From: AP-16 sp963755055
GTDB taxonomy: Bacteria > Pseudomonadota > Alphaproteobacteria > Rhizobiales > Xanthobacteraceae
Assembly (NCBI GenBank): GCA_963755055.1
Contig: CAVWIS010000009.1
Coordinates: forward strand, 56,256-120,255
Direction: 5' to 3'
Length of the DNA: 64,000 bases
A model generated the notes under the pieces. It saw only the letters and a list, made by a program, of their open reading frames with translations. It was not told the origin of the DNA and did no database searches. This document shows positions 25,020-36,093 of the stretch, piece by piece; positions within the stretch are counted from its first letter, which is position 1; every line of letters starts with the position of its first letter. The translations under genes were made by a program, and so were the position numbers.

Positions 25020-25858
25020 GCGCGGCGGCGCCGCGCGACCCCTATGCGCCCCGCGGCTTCGGCCGGGCGCTGGAGACGGCCGCCGCCTGGCTGCTGGCGA
25101 TCCTGTGGCTGCTGCCGCTCATCTACGCGGTGTGGACCGCCTTCCATCCGGCGGAATTCTCGGCGCGCTTTACCCTCGGCGCCCCGCTGACGCTCGGCAA
25201 TTTCGTGCAGGCGTGGAACGCGGCGCCATTCGCCCGCTACTTCCTCAACACCTTCGTGCTGGTGTCGCTGATCCTCGGCTGCCAGCTCGTCCTGTGCACG
25301 CTGGCGGCCTATGCGTTCGCCCGCTTCACGTTCGCCGGGCGGGAGATCGCCTTCGCGCTCGTGCTGATGCAGCTGATGGTCATGCCGGACGTGCTGATCG
25401 TGGAAAACTACCGGACCATGACCAGGCTCGGGCTCGTCGATTCGATTCCCGCCATTGCACTGCCTTACGTCGCCTCGGCGTTCGGCATCTTCCTGCTCCG
25501 CCAGACCTTCAAGACCGTCCCGAGCGAGCTCGACGACGCCGCCCGCGTCGAGGGCGCGAGCCCCTTGCAGGTGCTGTGGCGGGTCTACGTGCCGCTGGCA
25601 AAGCCCGTCTACCTCGCCTATGCGCTGGTCTCGGTGAGCTACCACTGGAACAATTTCCTGTGGCCGCTGATCGTCACCAACTCGGTCGAGGCGCGCCCGC
25701 TCACCGTCGGGCTGCAGGTGTTCGCCTCCACCGATCAGGGCATCGACTGGTCGGTGATCTGCGCCGCCACGCTGATGACTTCGGCGCCGCTGCTCCTCGG
25801 CTTCCTGTTGTTCCAGCGCCAGTTCGTGCAGAGCTTCATGCGTGCGGGGATCCGGTGA
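25016..25858 (+). CDS. ABC sugar permease (UgpE/MalG-like)
   Basis: A 280-residue inner-membrane permease with six predicted helices. The cytoplasmic EAA-type loop is ELDDAARVEGASPLQVLWRVYVPLAKP. It pairs with the broken permease upstream to form the channel for the UgpB-like binding protein. ATG 25016 overlaps the preceding stop by four bases. It ends the importer cluster. Confidence 0.9.
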   Translation: MSAAAPRDPYAPRGFGRALETAAAWLLAILWLLPLIYAVWTAFHPAEFSARFTLGAPLTLGNFVQAWNAAPFARYFLNTFVLVSLILGCQLVLCTLAAYAFARFTFAGREIAFALVLMQLMVMPDVLIVENYRTMTRLGLVDSIPAIALPYVASAFGIFLLRQTFKTVPSELDDAARVEGASPLQVLWRVYVPLAKPVYLAYALVSVSYHWNNFLWPLIVTNSVEARPLTVGLQVFASTDQGIDWSVICAATLMTSAPLLLGFLLFQRQFVQSFMRAGIR

Positions 25859-26005
25859 GGTGCTGTTCGGGATCACGCGGAAACCGCGTTGCCATCTGGC
25901 TACCGCTGGCTCGGACTCGTGGGCCGCCAACGGACCGGTCCATGGAACAATCCGTCTCGCGGGTGCGTTGGCGGCGATGGGCATTTTGCCCATTGGAGAC
26001 GCCTC

Positions 26006-26194
26006 ATGAGCAATGACCCGAAGAATCCCCAGCATCAGGGCGGCCAGCATGGCGACCAGAAGCCGGGCCAGCAGACGCAGCAGCCCGGGCAGGGTGGTCA
26101 GCAAGGGGATCACAAGCCGGGGCAGAAGCCCGGCCAGCAGACCCAGCAGCCCGGACAAGGCGGGCAGCAGCACGGCGGCAGCCAGAAGCGCTGA
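26006..26194 (+). CDS. Small Gln/Gly-rich repetitive protein
   Basis: A 62-residue hydrophilic, probably disordered protein. A block of about 18 residues containing KPGQQTQQPGQGGQQ occurs twice, separated by GDHKPGQ, and the DNA repeat is imperfect, so the amino-acid pattern seems kept by selection. GGAG precedes ATG 26006 and a strong terminator follows eight bases after the stop, so it is an independent transcription unit. No known function. Confidence 0.65.
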   Translation: MSNDPKNPQHQGGQHGDQKPGQQTQQPGQGGQQGDHKPGQKPGQQTQQPGQGGQQHGGSQKR

Positions 26195-26201
26195 GATTTC
26201 G

Positions 26202-26232
26202 AGAGCCCCGCCGCGGCGGGGCTCTTACTTTA
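26202..26232 (+). terminator. Rho-independent terminator after the Gln/Gly-rich gene
   Basis: AGAGCCCCGCC (26202-26212) and GGCGGGGCTCT (26215-26225) form a perfect eleven-pair stem, followed by a T-rich tail (TACTTTATT). It may also serve the minus-strand gene ending at 26234. Confidence 0.82.
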
Positions 26233-26233
26233 T

Positions 26234-26524
26234 TCAGGTACCCGTCGCGTGATCGGTGGGCGCCCGGCCGGGCGTCATCGATCGCGCAACGGCCCTGGCC
26301 AGCATTTCGCCATCCTCGACAAGCCTGCGACCATCCTCGGCGACCATCTCCAGGCGCTCGGTCACCAGATCCTGGTAGGCCTGCATGGCATCGGGGACGG
26401 ACTGCGCACGCGTTACCGCCATTCCCAGCGCGGCCAGGAGATTGAGTTCCGCCGCTGCGCGACCGACCCATCGATGGTTGGCCGCGGACAGCAGGGCGAT
26501 GATGTCTCGTTCGTCGGTCGCCAT
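26234..26524 (-). CDS. Small phasin-like helical protein
   Basis: A 96-residue, all-helical, soluble protein. The central pattern (AVTRAQSVPDAMQAYQDLV then ERLEMVAEDGRRL) resembles phasin domains, which coat polyhydroxyalkanoate granules. GAGGGAGA precedes the ATG. It is shorter than most phasins, so the assignment is tentative. The 453-base spacer to its right (26525-26977) holds no gene; near its end are two short hairpins (26902-26919 and 26934-26954) just before the oligopeptide-binding gene. Confidence 0.6.
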   Translation of the reverse strand: MATDERDIIALLSAANHRWVGRAAAELNLLAALGMAVTRAQSVPDAMQAYQDLVTERLEMVAEDGRRLVEDGEMLARAVARSMTPGRAPTDHATGT

Positions 26525-26977
26525 GTCTCCCTCCTCGTCCCTCGTCCTCCACCGCCGGATGCAGCGGACCTGACACCACGACGTCTATGAAATCCGTCCC
26601 TTCCTGGCGTTGATCCTGGTCAACCGCCGGTGCGGCTTGCTGCCCCAGGACCTGCGGTCCGCCCGGGCTTGCGGGCGCCGGAGCCGACCCGGTACGGCCA
26701 CACCGCGAGGGGTCCGTGCCCACGATCGGCCTGCAGTGGGCCCGCCCGGCCTTTCGCGACCCCCGAAACCGCTCGGCTTTGTTGACCGCCCCGCGTGAAC
26801 CTGTTCTCCTTGACGAGTGTCGGCTTCATGCCGGCCGGCGCATGTCCCGGGTCCAACCGGGCGACGCGGCATCTTCCGAATTCCACAGGAACGGAACTTG
26901 CTTCGGGCATGATCCCGAAACGTGCATACTTTTCAGGCGCCAGGAGAGCGCCTGACAAGCCAAGAGGGGAACTCGAC

Positions 26978-28765
26978 ATGGACGAGCAGGGACTGCGTGG
27001 TCTCATCGCGGAGGTAAGAGTCGGCAGGCTGTCGCGACGCGCCTTTGTGCAGCGGATGCTGGCGCTCGGGCTCACGGCGCCGATGGCGACCCAGATGCTG
27101 GGGTGGTCGGGCGTCGCGATGGCCGAGCCGGCGTTCCAGTACAAGCCGACAAAGCGCGGCGGGGGCGGGGCGTTGAAAGTACTATGGTGGCAGGGTGCCA
27201 CCCTGCTCAACCCGCACTTTGCGGTCGGCACCAAGGACCAGGAGGGCTCGCGCATCTTCTACGAGCCGCTCGCCAACTGGGACCCCGAGGGCAACCTGGT
27301 GCCGATCCTCGCCGCCGAGATCCCGACCCCGGAGAACGGGCTCGCCCCCGACGGCCGCAGCGTCACCTGGAAGCTCAAGAGCGGGGTGAAATGGCACGAC
27401 GGAAAGCCGTTCACCGCCGACGACGTGGTGTTCAACTGGGAATATGCATCGAACCCGGCCACCGCATCGCTGACCATCAGCACCTACAAGGACATCAAGG
27501 TCGAGAAGGTGGACGACGTCACGGTGCGCGTGCATTTCGCCAAGCCCACGCCGTTCTGGGCGGACGCCTTCGTGGCATCGCGCGGCATGATCATCCCGAA
27601 GCACCTCTTCGCCGAGTATATCGGCGCAAAATCGCGGGATGCGCCGACGAACCTCAAGCCGATCGGCACCGGGCCCTACCGTTTCGTCGACTTCAAACCG
27701 GGCGACATGGTGAAGGGCGAGCTCAATCCGGACTACCACATGGAGAACCGGCCGTACTTCGACACGATCGAAATGAAGGGCGGCGGGGATGCGGTGTCGG
27801 CGGCGCGCGCCGTGATCCAGACCGGCGAATACGACTACGCCTGGAACATGCAGGTCGAGGACGAGATCCTGCAGCGGCTGGAGAAGAACGGCCGCGGCTA
27901 TGCGATGATCACCGACGGCGGCAATGTCGAGCACATCCAGCTCAACAGGACCGACCCGTGGACCGAGGTCGACGGCGAGCGCTCCAGCATCAAGACCACG
28001 CATCCGGCATTCTCTGATCCCGCAGTGCGCCGCGCCATGGCCCTGCTGATCGACCGCCGCTCGGTGCAGGACCACATCTATGGCCGCACCGGCGTGGCCA
28101 CCGGGAATTATCTCAACAACCCGAAGAAGTTCGTCTCCCCGAACACCAAGTGGGAGTTCAACGTCGAGAAGGCGAACGACCTGCTCGAGCAGGCCGGGTG
28201 GAAGCGCGGACCCGACGGGATCCGGGCCAAGGACGGCAAGAAGCTGAAATTCGTATTCCAGACCTCGATCAACACGCCGCGCCAGAAGACCCAGGCGATC
28301 ATCAAGCAGGCCTGCCAGAAGGCGGGCATCGAGCTCGAGCTGAAATCGATCACGGCGTCCGTGTACTTCTCCTCCGATGTCGCCAATCCCGACACCTACT
28401 CGCATTTCTACTGCGACATGCAGATGTACACCGTCAACATGACGCAGCCCGACCCGGAAACGTTCATGAGCGTGTACGCCTCCTCGGAGGTGGCCACCAA
28501 GGAGAACAAGTGGCAGGGCCGCAACATCCCCCGCTGGCGCAGCGAGGAATACGACAAGACACTGCGCGCGGCGGAAAGCGAGCTCGACCCAGTCAAGCGG
28601 GCCGGCCACTACATCCACATGAACGATCTCCTCTGCGGCGAGCAGGTGGTGATCCCGGTGGTGGCACGGCCGAAGGTCACGGCGATCTCCAGCAAGCTCA
28701 AGGCCGCGGTCAGCGGCTGGGACAACGATTTCGCCGACCTGCACAACTGGTATCGCGAGGGATGA
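26978..28765 (+). CDS. ABC transporter substrate-binding protein, family 5 (peptide/opine type)
   Basis: A 595-residue periplasmic binding protein. The N-terminus has a conserved short domain and a twin-arginine signal (SRRAFVQRMLALGLTAP), ending near AMAEP. Family 5 hallmarks follow: a YEPLANWDPEGNLVPILA segment, VKWHDGKPFTADDV, and RRAMALLIDR. It binds a di/oligopeptide or similar solute. ATG 26978 has GAGGGG upstream. A CAGGCGC/GCGCCTG hairpin at 26934-26954 sits in its leader. It heads the five-gene importer operon. Confidence 0.92.
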   Translation: MDEQGLRGLIAEVRVGRLSRRAFVQRMLALGLTAPMATQMLGWSGVAMAEPAFQYKPTKRGGGGALKVLWWQGATLLNPHFAVGTKDQEGSRIFYEPLANWDPEGNLVPILAAEIPTPENGLAPDGRSVTWKLKSGVKWHDGKPFTADDVVFNWEYASNPATASLTISTYKDIKVEKVDDVTVRVHFAKPTPFWADAFVASRGMIIPKHLFAEYIGAKSRDAPTNLKPIGTGPYRFVDFKPGDMVKGELNPDYHMENRPYFDTIEMKGGGDAVSAARAVIQTGEYDYAWNMQVEDEILQRLEKNGRGYAMITDGGNVEHIQLNRTDPWTEVDGERSSIKTTHPAFSDPAVRRAMALLIDRRSVQDHIYGRTGVATGNYLNNPKKFVSPNTKWEFNVEKANDLLEQAGWKRGPDGIRAKDGKKLKFVFQTSINTPRQKTQAIIKQACQKAGIELELKSITASVYFSSDVANPDTYSHFYCDMQMYTVNMTQPDPETFMSVYASSEVATKENKWQGRNIPRWRSEEYDKTLRAAESELDPVKRAGHYIHMNDLLCGEQVVIPVVARPKVTAISSKLKAAVSGWDNDFADLHNWYREG

Positions 28766-28875
28766 CGCGCACCCTGTCGGTCGTCATGCCGGGACAGGCC
28801 CGGCCATGACGCCCTCAATGATTCCGTGCGACCGGATCATGCGCCGGCATTAGCCTCGGATCGGAATGACGGGTC

Positions 28876-29832
28876 ATGGGGCACTATCTTCTGCGGCGCC
28901 TGCTGATCGCGGTGCCGAGCCTGCTCGGCATCAGCGTGGTGCTGTTCACGGTGCTGGCGCTGGCGCCGGGCGACCCGTTCTCGGAGCTCGCCAGCAACCC
29001 GAATGTGCCGCCCGAGGTCGCCGCGGCGCTCAGGGCAAAATTCGGGATCAATGACCCGGTGGCGGTGCGCTACCTGCGCTGGCTGGCCGCGATGTTCCAC
29101 GGCGACTGGGGCTTCTCCTTCGTGAGCCGCGTGAACGTCGACACGCTGATCCTGCAGCGCCTGCCGGCGACCCTGATCGTGATCGGCTCCTCGCAGGTGC
29201 TCGCCCTCCTGGTCGCCATCCCGGTCGGCGTGTTCGCGGCGACGCGGCCCTATTCGATCTTCGACCAGATCGCCAGCACGCTGGCCTTCATCGGCTTCTC
29301 GTTGCCGACCTTCTTCACCGGGCTGCTGTTCATCCTGGTGTTCAGCATCCATCTCGACTGGCTGCCGTTCGTGTACCGCGACATCGATGCCGGCGGCTGG
29401 CAATGGTTCTGGGAGAACCTCAAGCAGGTGCTGATGCCGATCGCGGTGCTCGGCCTGTTCCAGGCGGCATCGCTGACCCGCTACGTGCGCTCGGCCGTGC
29501 TCGACGTGATCCGCCTCGACTACGTCACCACGGCGCGCGCCAAGGGGCTGGCCGAGCGGGTCGTCATCACCAAGCACGTGGTGCGCAACGCCCTGATTCC
29601 GGTGGTGACGCTGGTGGCGCTGCAGATGCCGGCGATCTTCGGCGGCGCCATCGTCACCGAGCAGATCTTTCGCGTTCCCGGCATCGGCTCGCTGCTGATC
29701 AGCTCGATTCTCGCCAACGACACGCCGGTGGTCATGGCGGTGACCTTCGTGTTCGCCTGCCTGGTCGTCATCTTCAACCTCATCGCGGACGTGCTGTATG
29801 GCTGGCTCGATCCCCGCATCACCTTCCGCTGA
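28876..29832 (+). CDS. ABC transporter permease, DppB/OppB type
   Basis: A 318-residue inner-membrane permease beginning with the family N-terminus (MGHYLLRRLLIAVPSLLG), six predicted helices and the EAA-type loop (YVTTARAKGLAERVV). It is the first of two permeases of the oligopeptide-type importer. A gap of 110 bases separates it from the binding protein; the next permease overlaps it by 35 bases. Confidence 0.92.
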   Translation: MGHYLLRRLLIAVPSLLGISVVLFTVLALAPGDPFSELASNPNVPPEVAAALRAKFGINDPVAVRYLRWLAAMFHGDWGFSFVSRVNVDTLILQRLPATLIVIGSSQVLALLVAIPVGVFAATRPYSIFDQIASTLAFIGFSLPTFFTGLLFILVFSIHLDWLPFVYRDIDAGGWQWFWENLKQVLMPIAVLGLFQAASLTRYVRSAVLDVIRLDYVTTARAKGLAERVVITKHVVRNALIPVVTLVALQMPAIFGGAIVTEQIFRVPGIGSLLISSILANDTPVVMAVTFVFACLVVIFNLIADVLYGWLDPRITFR

Positions 29833-30739
29833 GCTCGAGCCGGCCGTCCGGCGCCGCGCCCGGCATTTCTCGCCGTGGCTCGAGGCATGGCGGCGGTTCC
29901 GGCGGCATCGGCTGGCGCTCGCGAGCGCCGCGATCCTCGCCGTGATGATCCTGGCGATCGGCTTCGCGCCGCTGATCTGGCGCTTGCCGATCAACGAGAT
30001 CGATTTTTCCGCGCGTCTCATCGGACCCACCTGGCAGCACCCGCTGGGTACCGACGATCTCGGCCAGGACCTGCTGGCGCGCATCCTCTATGGCGGGCGC
30101 ATCTCGCTCGCGGTCGGGCTCTGCGCCATGACGGTCGCCATCCTGGTCGGCACCCTGATCGGAGCGATCGCCGGCATGTCGCGCGGCTTCGTCGGCCCGG
30201 CGCTGATGTGGCTCGCCGACCTCTTTCTGTCGCTGCCGGCGCTGCCGCTGCTGCTCCTGGTGATCTATCTGTTTCGCGATGCGCTGAAGGCCGCGTTCGG
30301 CACCGAGGGCGGCGTCTTCATCCTGATCGTGGTGGTGATCGGTGGCCTGCGCTGGATGCCGGTGGCGCGGCTGGTGCGGGCGCAATTCCTCTCATTGCGC
30401 GAAAAAGAGTTCGTCGAGGCCGCGCGCGCGCTCGGTGCCAGCCGCACCCGGCAGGTGGTGCGCCACATTCTCCCCAACGCGCTCGGACCGGTGATCGTCG
30501 CCGGCACCATCGACGTCGCCGCCGCCATCATCGCCGAATCGACCCTGTCGTTCCTCGGCCTCGGCTTTCCGCCCGATATCCCGACCTGGGGCCGCATCCT
30601 CTTCGACGCCAAGGACTATCTCGACATCGCGCCCTATTGGGCGCTGTTTCCCGGCGCGGCGATCTTTCTCGCGGTGCTGACCATCAACTTCATCGGCGAC
30701 GGATTGCGCGACGCGCTCGACCCCCGCAGGGTGATGTGA
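29798..30739 (+). CDS. ABC transporter permease, DppC/OppC type
   Basis: A 313-residue permease. The N-terminal OppC_N region (WRRFRRHRLALASAAIL), the HPLGTDDLGQDLLARILYGGR motif split over residues about 75-95, and the EAA loop EFVEAARALGASRTRQVV are all present. It overlaps dppB-like by 35 bases and its TGA overlaps the next ATG. Confidence 0.92.
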   Translation: MAGSIPASPSAELEPAVRRRARHFSPWLEAWRRFRRHRLALASAAILAVMILAIGFAPLIWRLPINEIDFSARLIGPTWQHPLGTDDLGQDLLARILYGGRISLAVGLCAMTVAILVGTLIGAIAGMSRGFVGPALMWLADLFLSLPALPLLLLVIYLFRDALKAAFGTEGGVFILIVVVIGGLRWMPVARLVRAQFLSLREKEFVEAARALGASRTRQVVRHILPNALGPVIVAGTIDVAAAIIAESTLSFLGLGFPPDIPTWGRILFDAKDYLDIAPYWALFPGAAIFLAVLTINFIGDGLRDALDPRRVM

Positions 30740-31727
30740 TGAACGGCGCGCTGCTCGACATCCGCGGCCTGAAGACGCATTTCGCCACCGACGACGGCAT
30801 GGTGCAGGCGGTCGATGGCGTCGATCTCGCCATCGGCCGCGGCGAGACCCTGGGCGTCGTCGGCGAATCCGGCTGCGGCAAGACGGTGACCGCGATGTCG
30901 GTCCTGAAATTGATCGCGATGCCGCCGGGACGCATCGTGGCGGGGAAAATCCTCTGGCAGGGCCGCGACCTGGTCCCGCTCGGCGCCGAGGAGATGAACC
31001 GCATCCGCATGAAGGAGATCGCGATCGTCTTCCAGGAACCGATGACGTCGCTCAACCCGGTCTACACCGTGGGCGAGCAGATCGCCGAGGTGGTGCGGCT
31101 TCACGAGGGACTGTCGGGCCGTGCCGCGCTCGACAAGGCCATCGAGATGCTGCGCCTGGTGCAGATCCCCAATCCGTCGCGCCGGGCAGGCGATTTTCCC
31201 CATCAGTTCTCCGGCGGCATGCGCCAGCGGGTGATGATCGCCATGGCGCTGTCGTGCAATCCAAAGCTCCTGATCGCCGACGAGCCCACCACCGCGCTCG
31301 ACGTCACCATCCAGGCGCAGATCCTGGAACTGCTCCAGGAGATGAAGTCGCGCTTCGGCATGGCGATCATGCTGATCACCCACGCGATGGGCGTGGTGGC
31401 GGAGACCGCGCAGCGCGTCGTCGTGATGTATGCCGGCCTGGTGATCGAGGAGGCGCCAGTGGAAAGCCTGTTCGGCGATCCGCGCCACCCCTATACGCAA
31501 GGACTGATCCGCTCGATTCCGCGCGTCGACACGGCCGCCACCCACAAGGTCCGGCTGGAGGCCATCGCCGGCACGGTGCCGAGCCTGCTCGATCCGCCGC
31601 CCGGCTGCCGGTTCGCGGCGCGCTGCCGCCACGCCATGGCACGCTGCCGCGAGGCGATACCGCCGCTCATCGAGGTCGCGCCCGGTCACCGCGTCGCCTG
31701 CGTGCTCTACCAGGAGATGCCGGCGCG

Positions 31728-31731
<4 letters not shown>
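30739..31731 (+). CDS. ABC transporter ATP-binding protein, DppD/OppD type
   Basis: A 330-residue ATPase. Walker A is GESGCGKT, the signature is FSGGMRQR, Walker B is LLIADEPTTALD and the switch histidine is in LITHAMG. The C-terminal oligopeptide-transporter extension carries the usual cysteine cluster (PPGCRFAARC). ATG overlaps the upstream stop by one base and its own stop overlaps the next start. Confidence 0.94.
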
Positions 31732-32702
<971 letters not shown>

Positions 32703-32708
32703 GAGCCG

Positions 32709-32906
32709 ATGTACAAGCTGATCGGCATCATCCTTGCGTTGATACCGGTCGTTCTCTTCCTGCGCTCCATGTTCATGGGACGATCGAAGCGATCGCAGGC
32801 CGTATCCGACTTCAAGAGACAGGTCGACTATCTGGTATGGGTGATATTGTTGCTGATAGTAGGCGGGATAATCTATTCGCTCGCGAGGTTGATCCTGAAC
32901 CCCTGA
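32709..32906 (+). CDS. Small two-span membrane protein
   Basis: A 65-residue protein with two hydrophobic helices (about residues 4-22 and 42-60) joined by a basic loop (GRSKRSQAVSDFKRQ). It starts six bases after the importer operon with GAGAG before the ATG, so it is probably its last gene. Function unknown; it could be unrelated to transport. Confidence 0.7.
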   Translation: MYKLIGIILALIPVVLFLRSMFMGRSKRSQAVSDFKRQVDYLVWVILLLIVGGIIYSLARLILNP

Positions 32907-32952
32907 GGAATTCTTGCTCGGAATATCCTGGCCGATCAGGCTCGCCGCGGCC

Positions 32953-34633
32953 TTACGTGATCACGCTCGGCCGGTCGCGACCGGTGAAGCGCTCGATCTC
33001 GGCGAGCGACCGCGACAAGTCGATGAGGTCGGCAAGAGCGTCCTGCGTCTCGACCTCGTGGCGTGCGACGTCGGCTTCGAACCGCTCGATATAGACCCGC
33101 AGCGTCGCGCCCGCCGTGCCGGTGCCGGAAAGCCGGTAGACGATCCGCGAGCCGTCGGCGAACAGCACGCGGATGCCCTGCCGCGCCGAGTCCGAGCCGT
33201 CGACCGGATCGTGATAGGCGAAATCGTCGGCCTGGCGATCTCGAGCGGACCGAAGCGCTGACCCTTCAGCCCGGAGAGGCGATGGCGCAAGGCGTCGATC
33301 AGCGCATGGGCGCCGTCGGCGTCGCACTTCCTCGTAGTCGTGGCGCGAATAGTAGTTGCGCCCATAGGTCGCCCAATGCTCGCGCACGATGTCGTCGACG
33401 CTCTGCTTGCGCGCCGCAAGGATGTTGAGCCACAGCAGCACCGCCCACAGCCCGTCCTTCTCGCGCACATGGTTCGAGCCGGTGCCGGCGCTTTCCTCGC
33501 CGCAGATCGTCACCAGCCCGGCGTCGAGCAGATTGCCGAAGAACTTCCAGCCGGTCGGCGTCTCGTAGAGCGGAATGCCGAGCTTCTCGGCGACCCGGTC
33601 GGCGGCGCCGCTGGTCGGCATCGAGCGGGCAATGCCGGCGAGGCCCTTGGCATAGCCCGGCGCGAGGTGCGCGTTGGCGGCGAGCATCGCCAGGCTGTCG
33701 GACGGCGTGACGAAACAGCCGCGGCCGATGATGAGGTTGCGGTCGCCGTCGCCGTCGGAGGCGGCGCCGAGATCCGGCGCGTCCGGCCCCATGGCGAGAT
33801 CGTAGAGATGCTTGGCATGGACGAGATTGGGGTCGGGATGATGGCCGCCGAAATCGGGCAGCGGCGTGCCGTTGATGACGGTGCCGGGGCGGCGCCGAGG
33901 GCCGTTCGAGGATCGCCGTGCGCATAGGGGCCGGTCACCGCCGACATGGCGTCGAAGCGCATGGCGAAGCCACGCGCGAACAGGGCGCGGATGCGATCGA
34001 AGTCGAACAGCGTCTCCATCAGCGCCTGATAGTCGGCGACCGGATCGATGACCTCGACCGCCATGTCCGCCGAGCGTCGCGCATGCCGATACGGTCGAGG
34101 TCGACGTCGGCCGCATCGATCGATCTTGTAGCGGTCGATGATCCCGGCTGCGCGCGAAGATCGCCTCGGTGATCTTTTCCGGCGCCGGGCCGCCATTGCG
34201 CGATGTTGTATTTGATGCCGAAGTCGCCGTGCGGGCCGCCGGGATTGTGGCTGGCCGACAGGACGATGCCGCCGAAGGCGCCGGTGCGACGCGGATGAGC
34301 GCCGAGGCCGCCGGCGTCGACAGGATGCCGCCCGGCCGACGAGGACCCGGCCGAAGCCGTTGGCCGCCGCCATGTTCAGCGATGGTCTGGATGGCCTCGC
34401 GGTTGTAGATAGCGGCCGTCGCCGCCGACGACCAGCGTCTTGCCCTGAAATCCCTCCAGGCTGTCGAAGATCGACTGGACGAAGTTCTCGACATAGTTGG
34501 GCTCCTGGAACACCGGCACCTTCTTGCGCAGGCCGGACGTTCCCGGGCGCTGGTCCGCGAACGGGGTCGTCGCGACGATCTTCGTCGCGGCGGAAGGCGC
34601 TGCGGACGTATCCTCGGGATTGCTCATGATCAT
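32953..34633 (-). pseudogene. pgm: Phosphoglucomutase with about ten frameshifts
   Basis: Alpha-phosphoglucomutase interconverts glucose 1- and 6-phosphate, feeding glycogen synthesis. ATG 34633 overlaps the glgA stop (ATGA). The N-terminus (TPFADQRPGTSGLRKKVP) and C-terminal half are clear, with the serine loop SASHNPGG, the metal loop DGDGDR and the sugar-binding GEESAGTGS. Between about 33,240 and 34,410 the frame changes repeatedly, through both gained and lost bases (for example near 34409, 34380, 34335, 34290 and 34201). All conserved blocks survive in one frame or another. A poorly resolved assembly stretch is more likely than old decay. Confidence 0.85.
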
Positions 34634-36093
34634 GGCCTCGCGGACTGACGCCTGGCGACCTGGCGATAGAGATCGGCGTAGCGGCGGGCGGGATTGCGCC
34701 ACGACACATCGGTTGTCATGGCATTCTCCTGCATCCTTCGCCAGACTGGCGCGTCGTGGAACAGCGCTTTGGCGCGGCGAATGGCGCCGCCGAGATTTTC
34801 GCTGGTAGCCGGACCGAACTGGATGCCGGTCGCAACGCCGGCACCGAGAGCCATCTCGTTGGCATCGATGACGGTGTCGGCGAGGCCCCCGACCCGCGAC
34901 ACGACGGGGATCGCCCCGTAACGCAGGGCGCACAGCTGGGTCAGCCCGCACGGCTCGAAGCGTGACGGCACCACGAGCGCGTCGGCGCCGGCCTGGATGA
35001 GGTGCGCCAATTTCTCGTCGTAGCCGATGACGACGCCAACCTGATCCGGGCGGGATTGCGCGGCCGCTCGGTAGCGTGCCTCGAGGTCCGGTTCCCCGGT
35101 GCCCAGCAAGACCATCTGCATGCCCTCGCCCAGGACGAGCGGCAGGTTCTCCAGGAGGAGATCGAGCCCCTTCTGCCAGGTCATGCGGCTGATCACCCCG
35201 AGTACAAACGTCTCCGGCGCGACGCGCAGGCCGAGCCGCCGTTGCAGAGCCGCCTTGTTGGCCGTCCTGGCGGCCAGCGTGCCGGCGCCGAACGGTGCGG
35301 CGATGCGCGGATCCGCGGCCGGATCCCAGACCGAAATGTCGATGCCGTTGAGAATGCCGCTGAGCGCAGCAGACCGCGCGCGGAGCAGACCGTCGAGGCC
35401 CATGCCGGCGTCGGGCCCCTGGATCTCGACCGCATAGGTCGGCGAGACGGTGGTGATGCGGTCGGCGAATTGCAGCCCGGCCTTCAGGAACCCGATCGCC
35501 CCATAGTACTCGACCCCGTCGACGGCGAACGACCAGGCCGGCAATCCGATGGCGCCCAGTATCTCCGGCGGGAACCGCCCCTGGAAGGCGATATTATGAA
35601 TGGTGGCGATCGTGCCCGGCCGCGGCCGGCCGCTGTAGTGCATGAAGGCGGGCGTCAGACCGGCCTGCCAGTCGTGAACGTGCACGACGTCCGGGACGAA
35701 CGCCGGAATGGCGCCCTGGCCGATCTCGGCGGCGGCTCGCGCCAGCGCCGCGAAGCGCATGGCGTTGTCGGGCCAGTCGGCGCCGCCGGGCGCGAGATAC
35801 GGGTTTCCCGGACGGGCGAAGAGATGCGGCGCGGCGAGCACGAACAGGTCGAGCCCGGCCGCGGACCCGGCGAGGACGCGCACGGGACCGCCGTAGAGTT
35901 GGGGAAGAAACAGGGCTTCCTCGGCCGCCCCGAGCGCCTTGAGCACATCCGGATATCCCGGCACCAGGGTGCGCGTCTCGACCCCCTCCTGTTTCAGGGC
36001 GGCCGGCAGGGCGCCGATCACATCGGCGAGGCCGCCGGTCTTGACGAGGGGGTAGACCTCCGAGGCGGCCGACAGCGCACGGATGCGCGTCAT
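34630..36093 (-). CDS. glgA: Glycogen synthase
   Basis: A 487-residue GT5 starch/glycogen synthase that elongates alpha-1,4-glucan from ADP-glucose. The ADP-glucose motif KTGGLADV is at residues 18-25, the second nucleotide motif is in PSRFEPCGLTQ, and SRMTWQKGLDLL is present. Normal length, no breaks. ATG 36093 overlaps the glgC stop and its own TGA overlaps the pgm start, so glgC-glgA-pgm form one operon. Confidence 0.95.
   Translation of the reverse strand: MTRIRALSAASEVYPLVKTGGLADVIGALPAALKQEGVETRTLVPGYPDVLKALGAAEEALFLPQLYGGPVRVLAGSAAGLDLFVLAAPHLFARPGNPYLAPGGADWPDNAMRFAALARAAAEIGQGAIPAFVPDVVHVHDWQAGLTPAFMHYSGRPRPGTIATIHNIAFQGRFPPEILGAIGLPAWSFAVDGVEYYGAIGFLKAGLQFADRITTVSPTYAVEIQGPDAGMGLDGLLRARSAALSGILNGIDISVWDPAADPRIAAPFGAGTLAARTANKAALQRRLGLRVAPETFVLGVISRMTWQKGLDLLLENLPLVLGEGMQMVLLGTGEPDLEARYRAAAQSRPDQVGVVIGYDEKLAHLIQAGADALVVPSRFEPCGLTQLCALRYGAIPVVSRVGGLADTVIDANEMALGAGVATGIQFGPATSENLGGAIRRAKALFHDAPVWRRMQENAMTTDVSWRNPARRYADLYRQVARRQSARP

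Noticed and set aside
26020..26190. Short tandem repeats resembling a CRISPR array
   Set aside because: The repeats are coding (Gln/Gly block), unequal in length and without spacers of uniform size; no cas genes are present.
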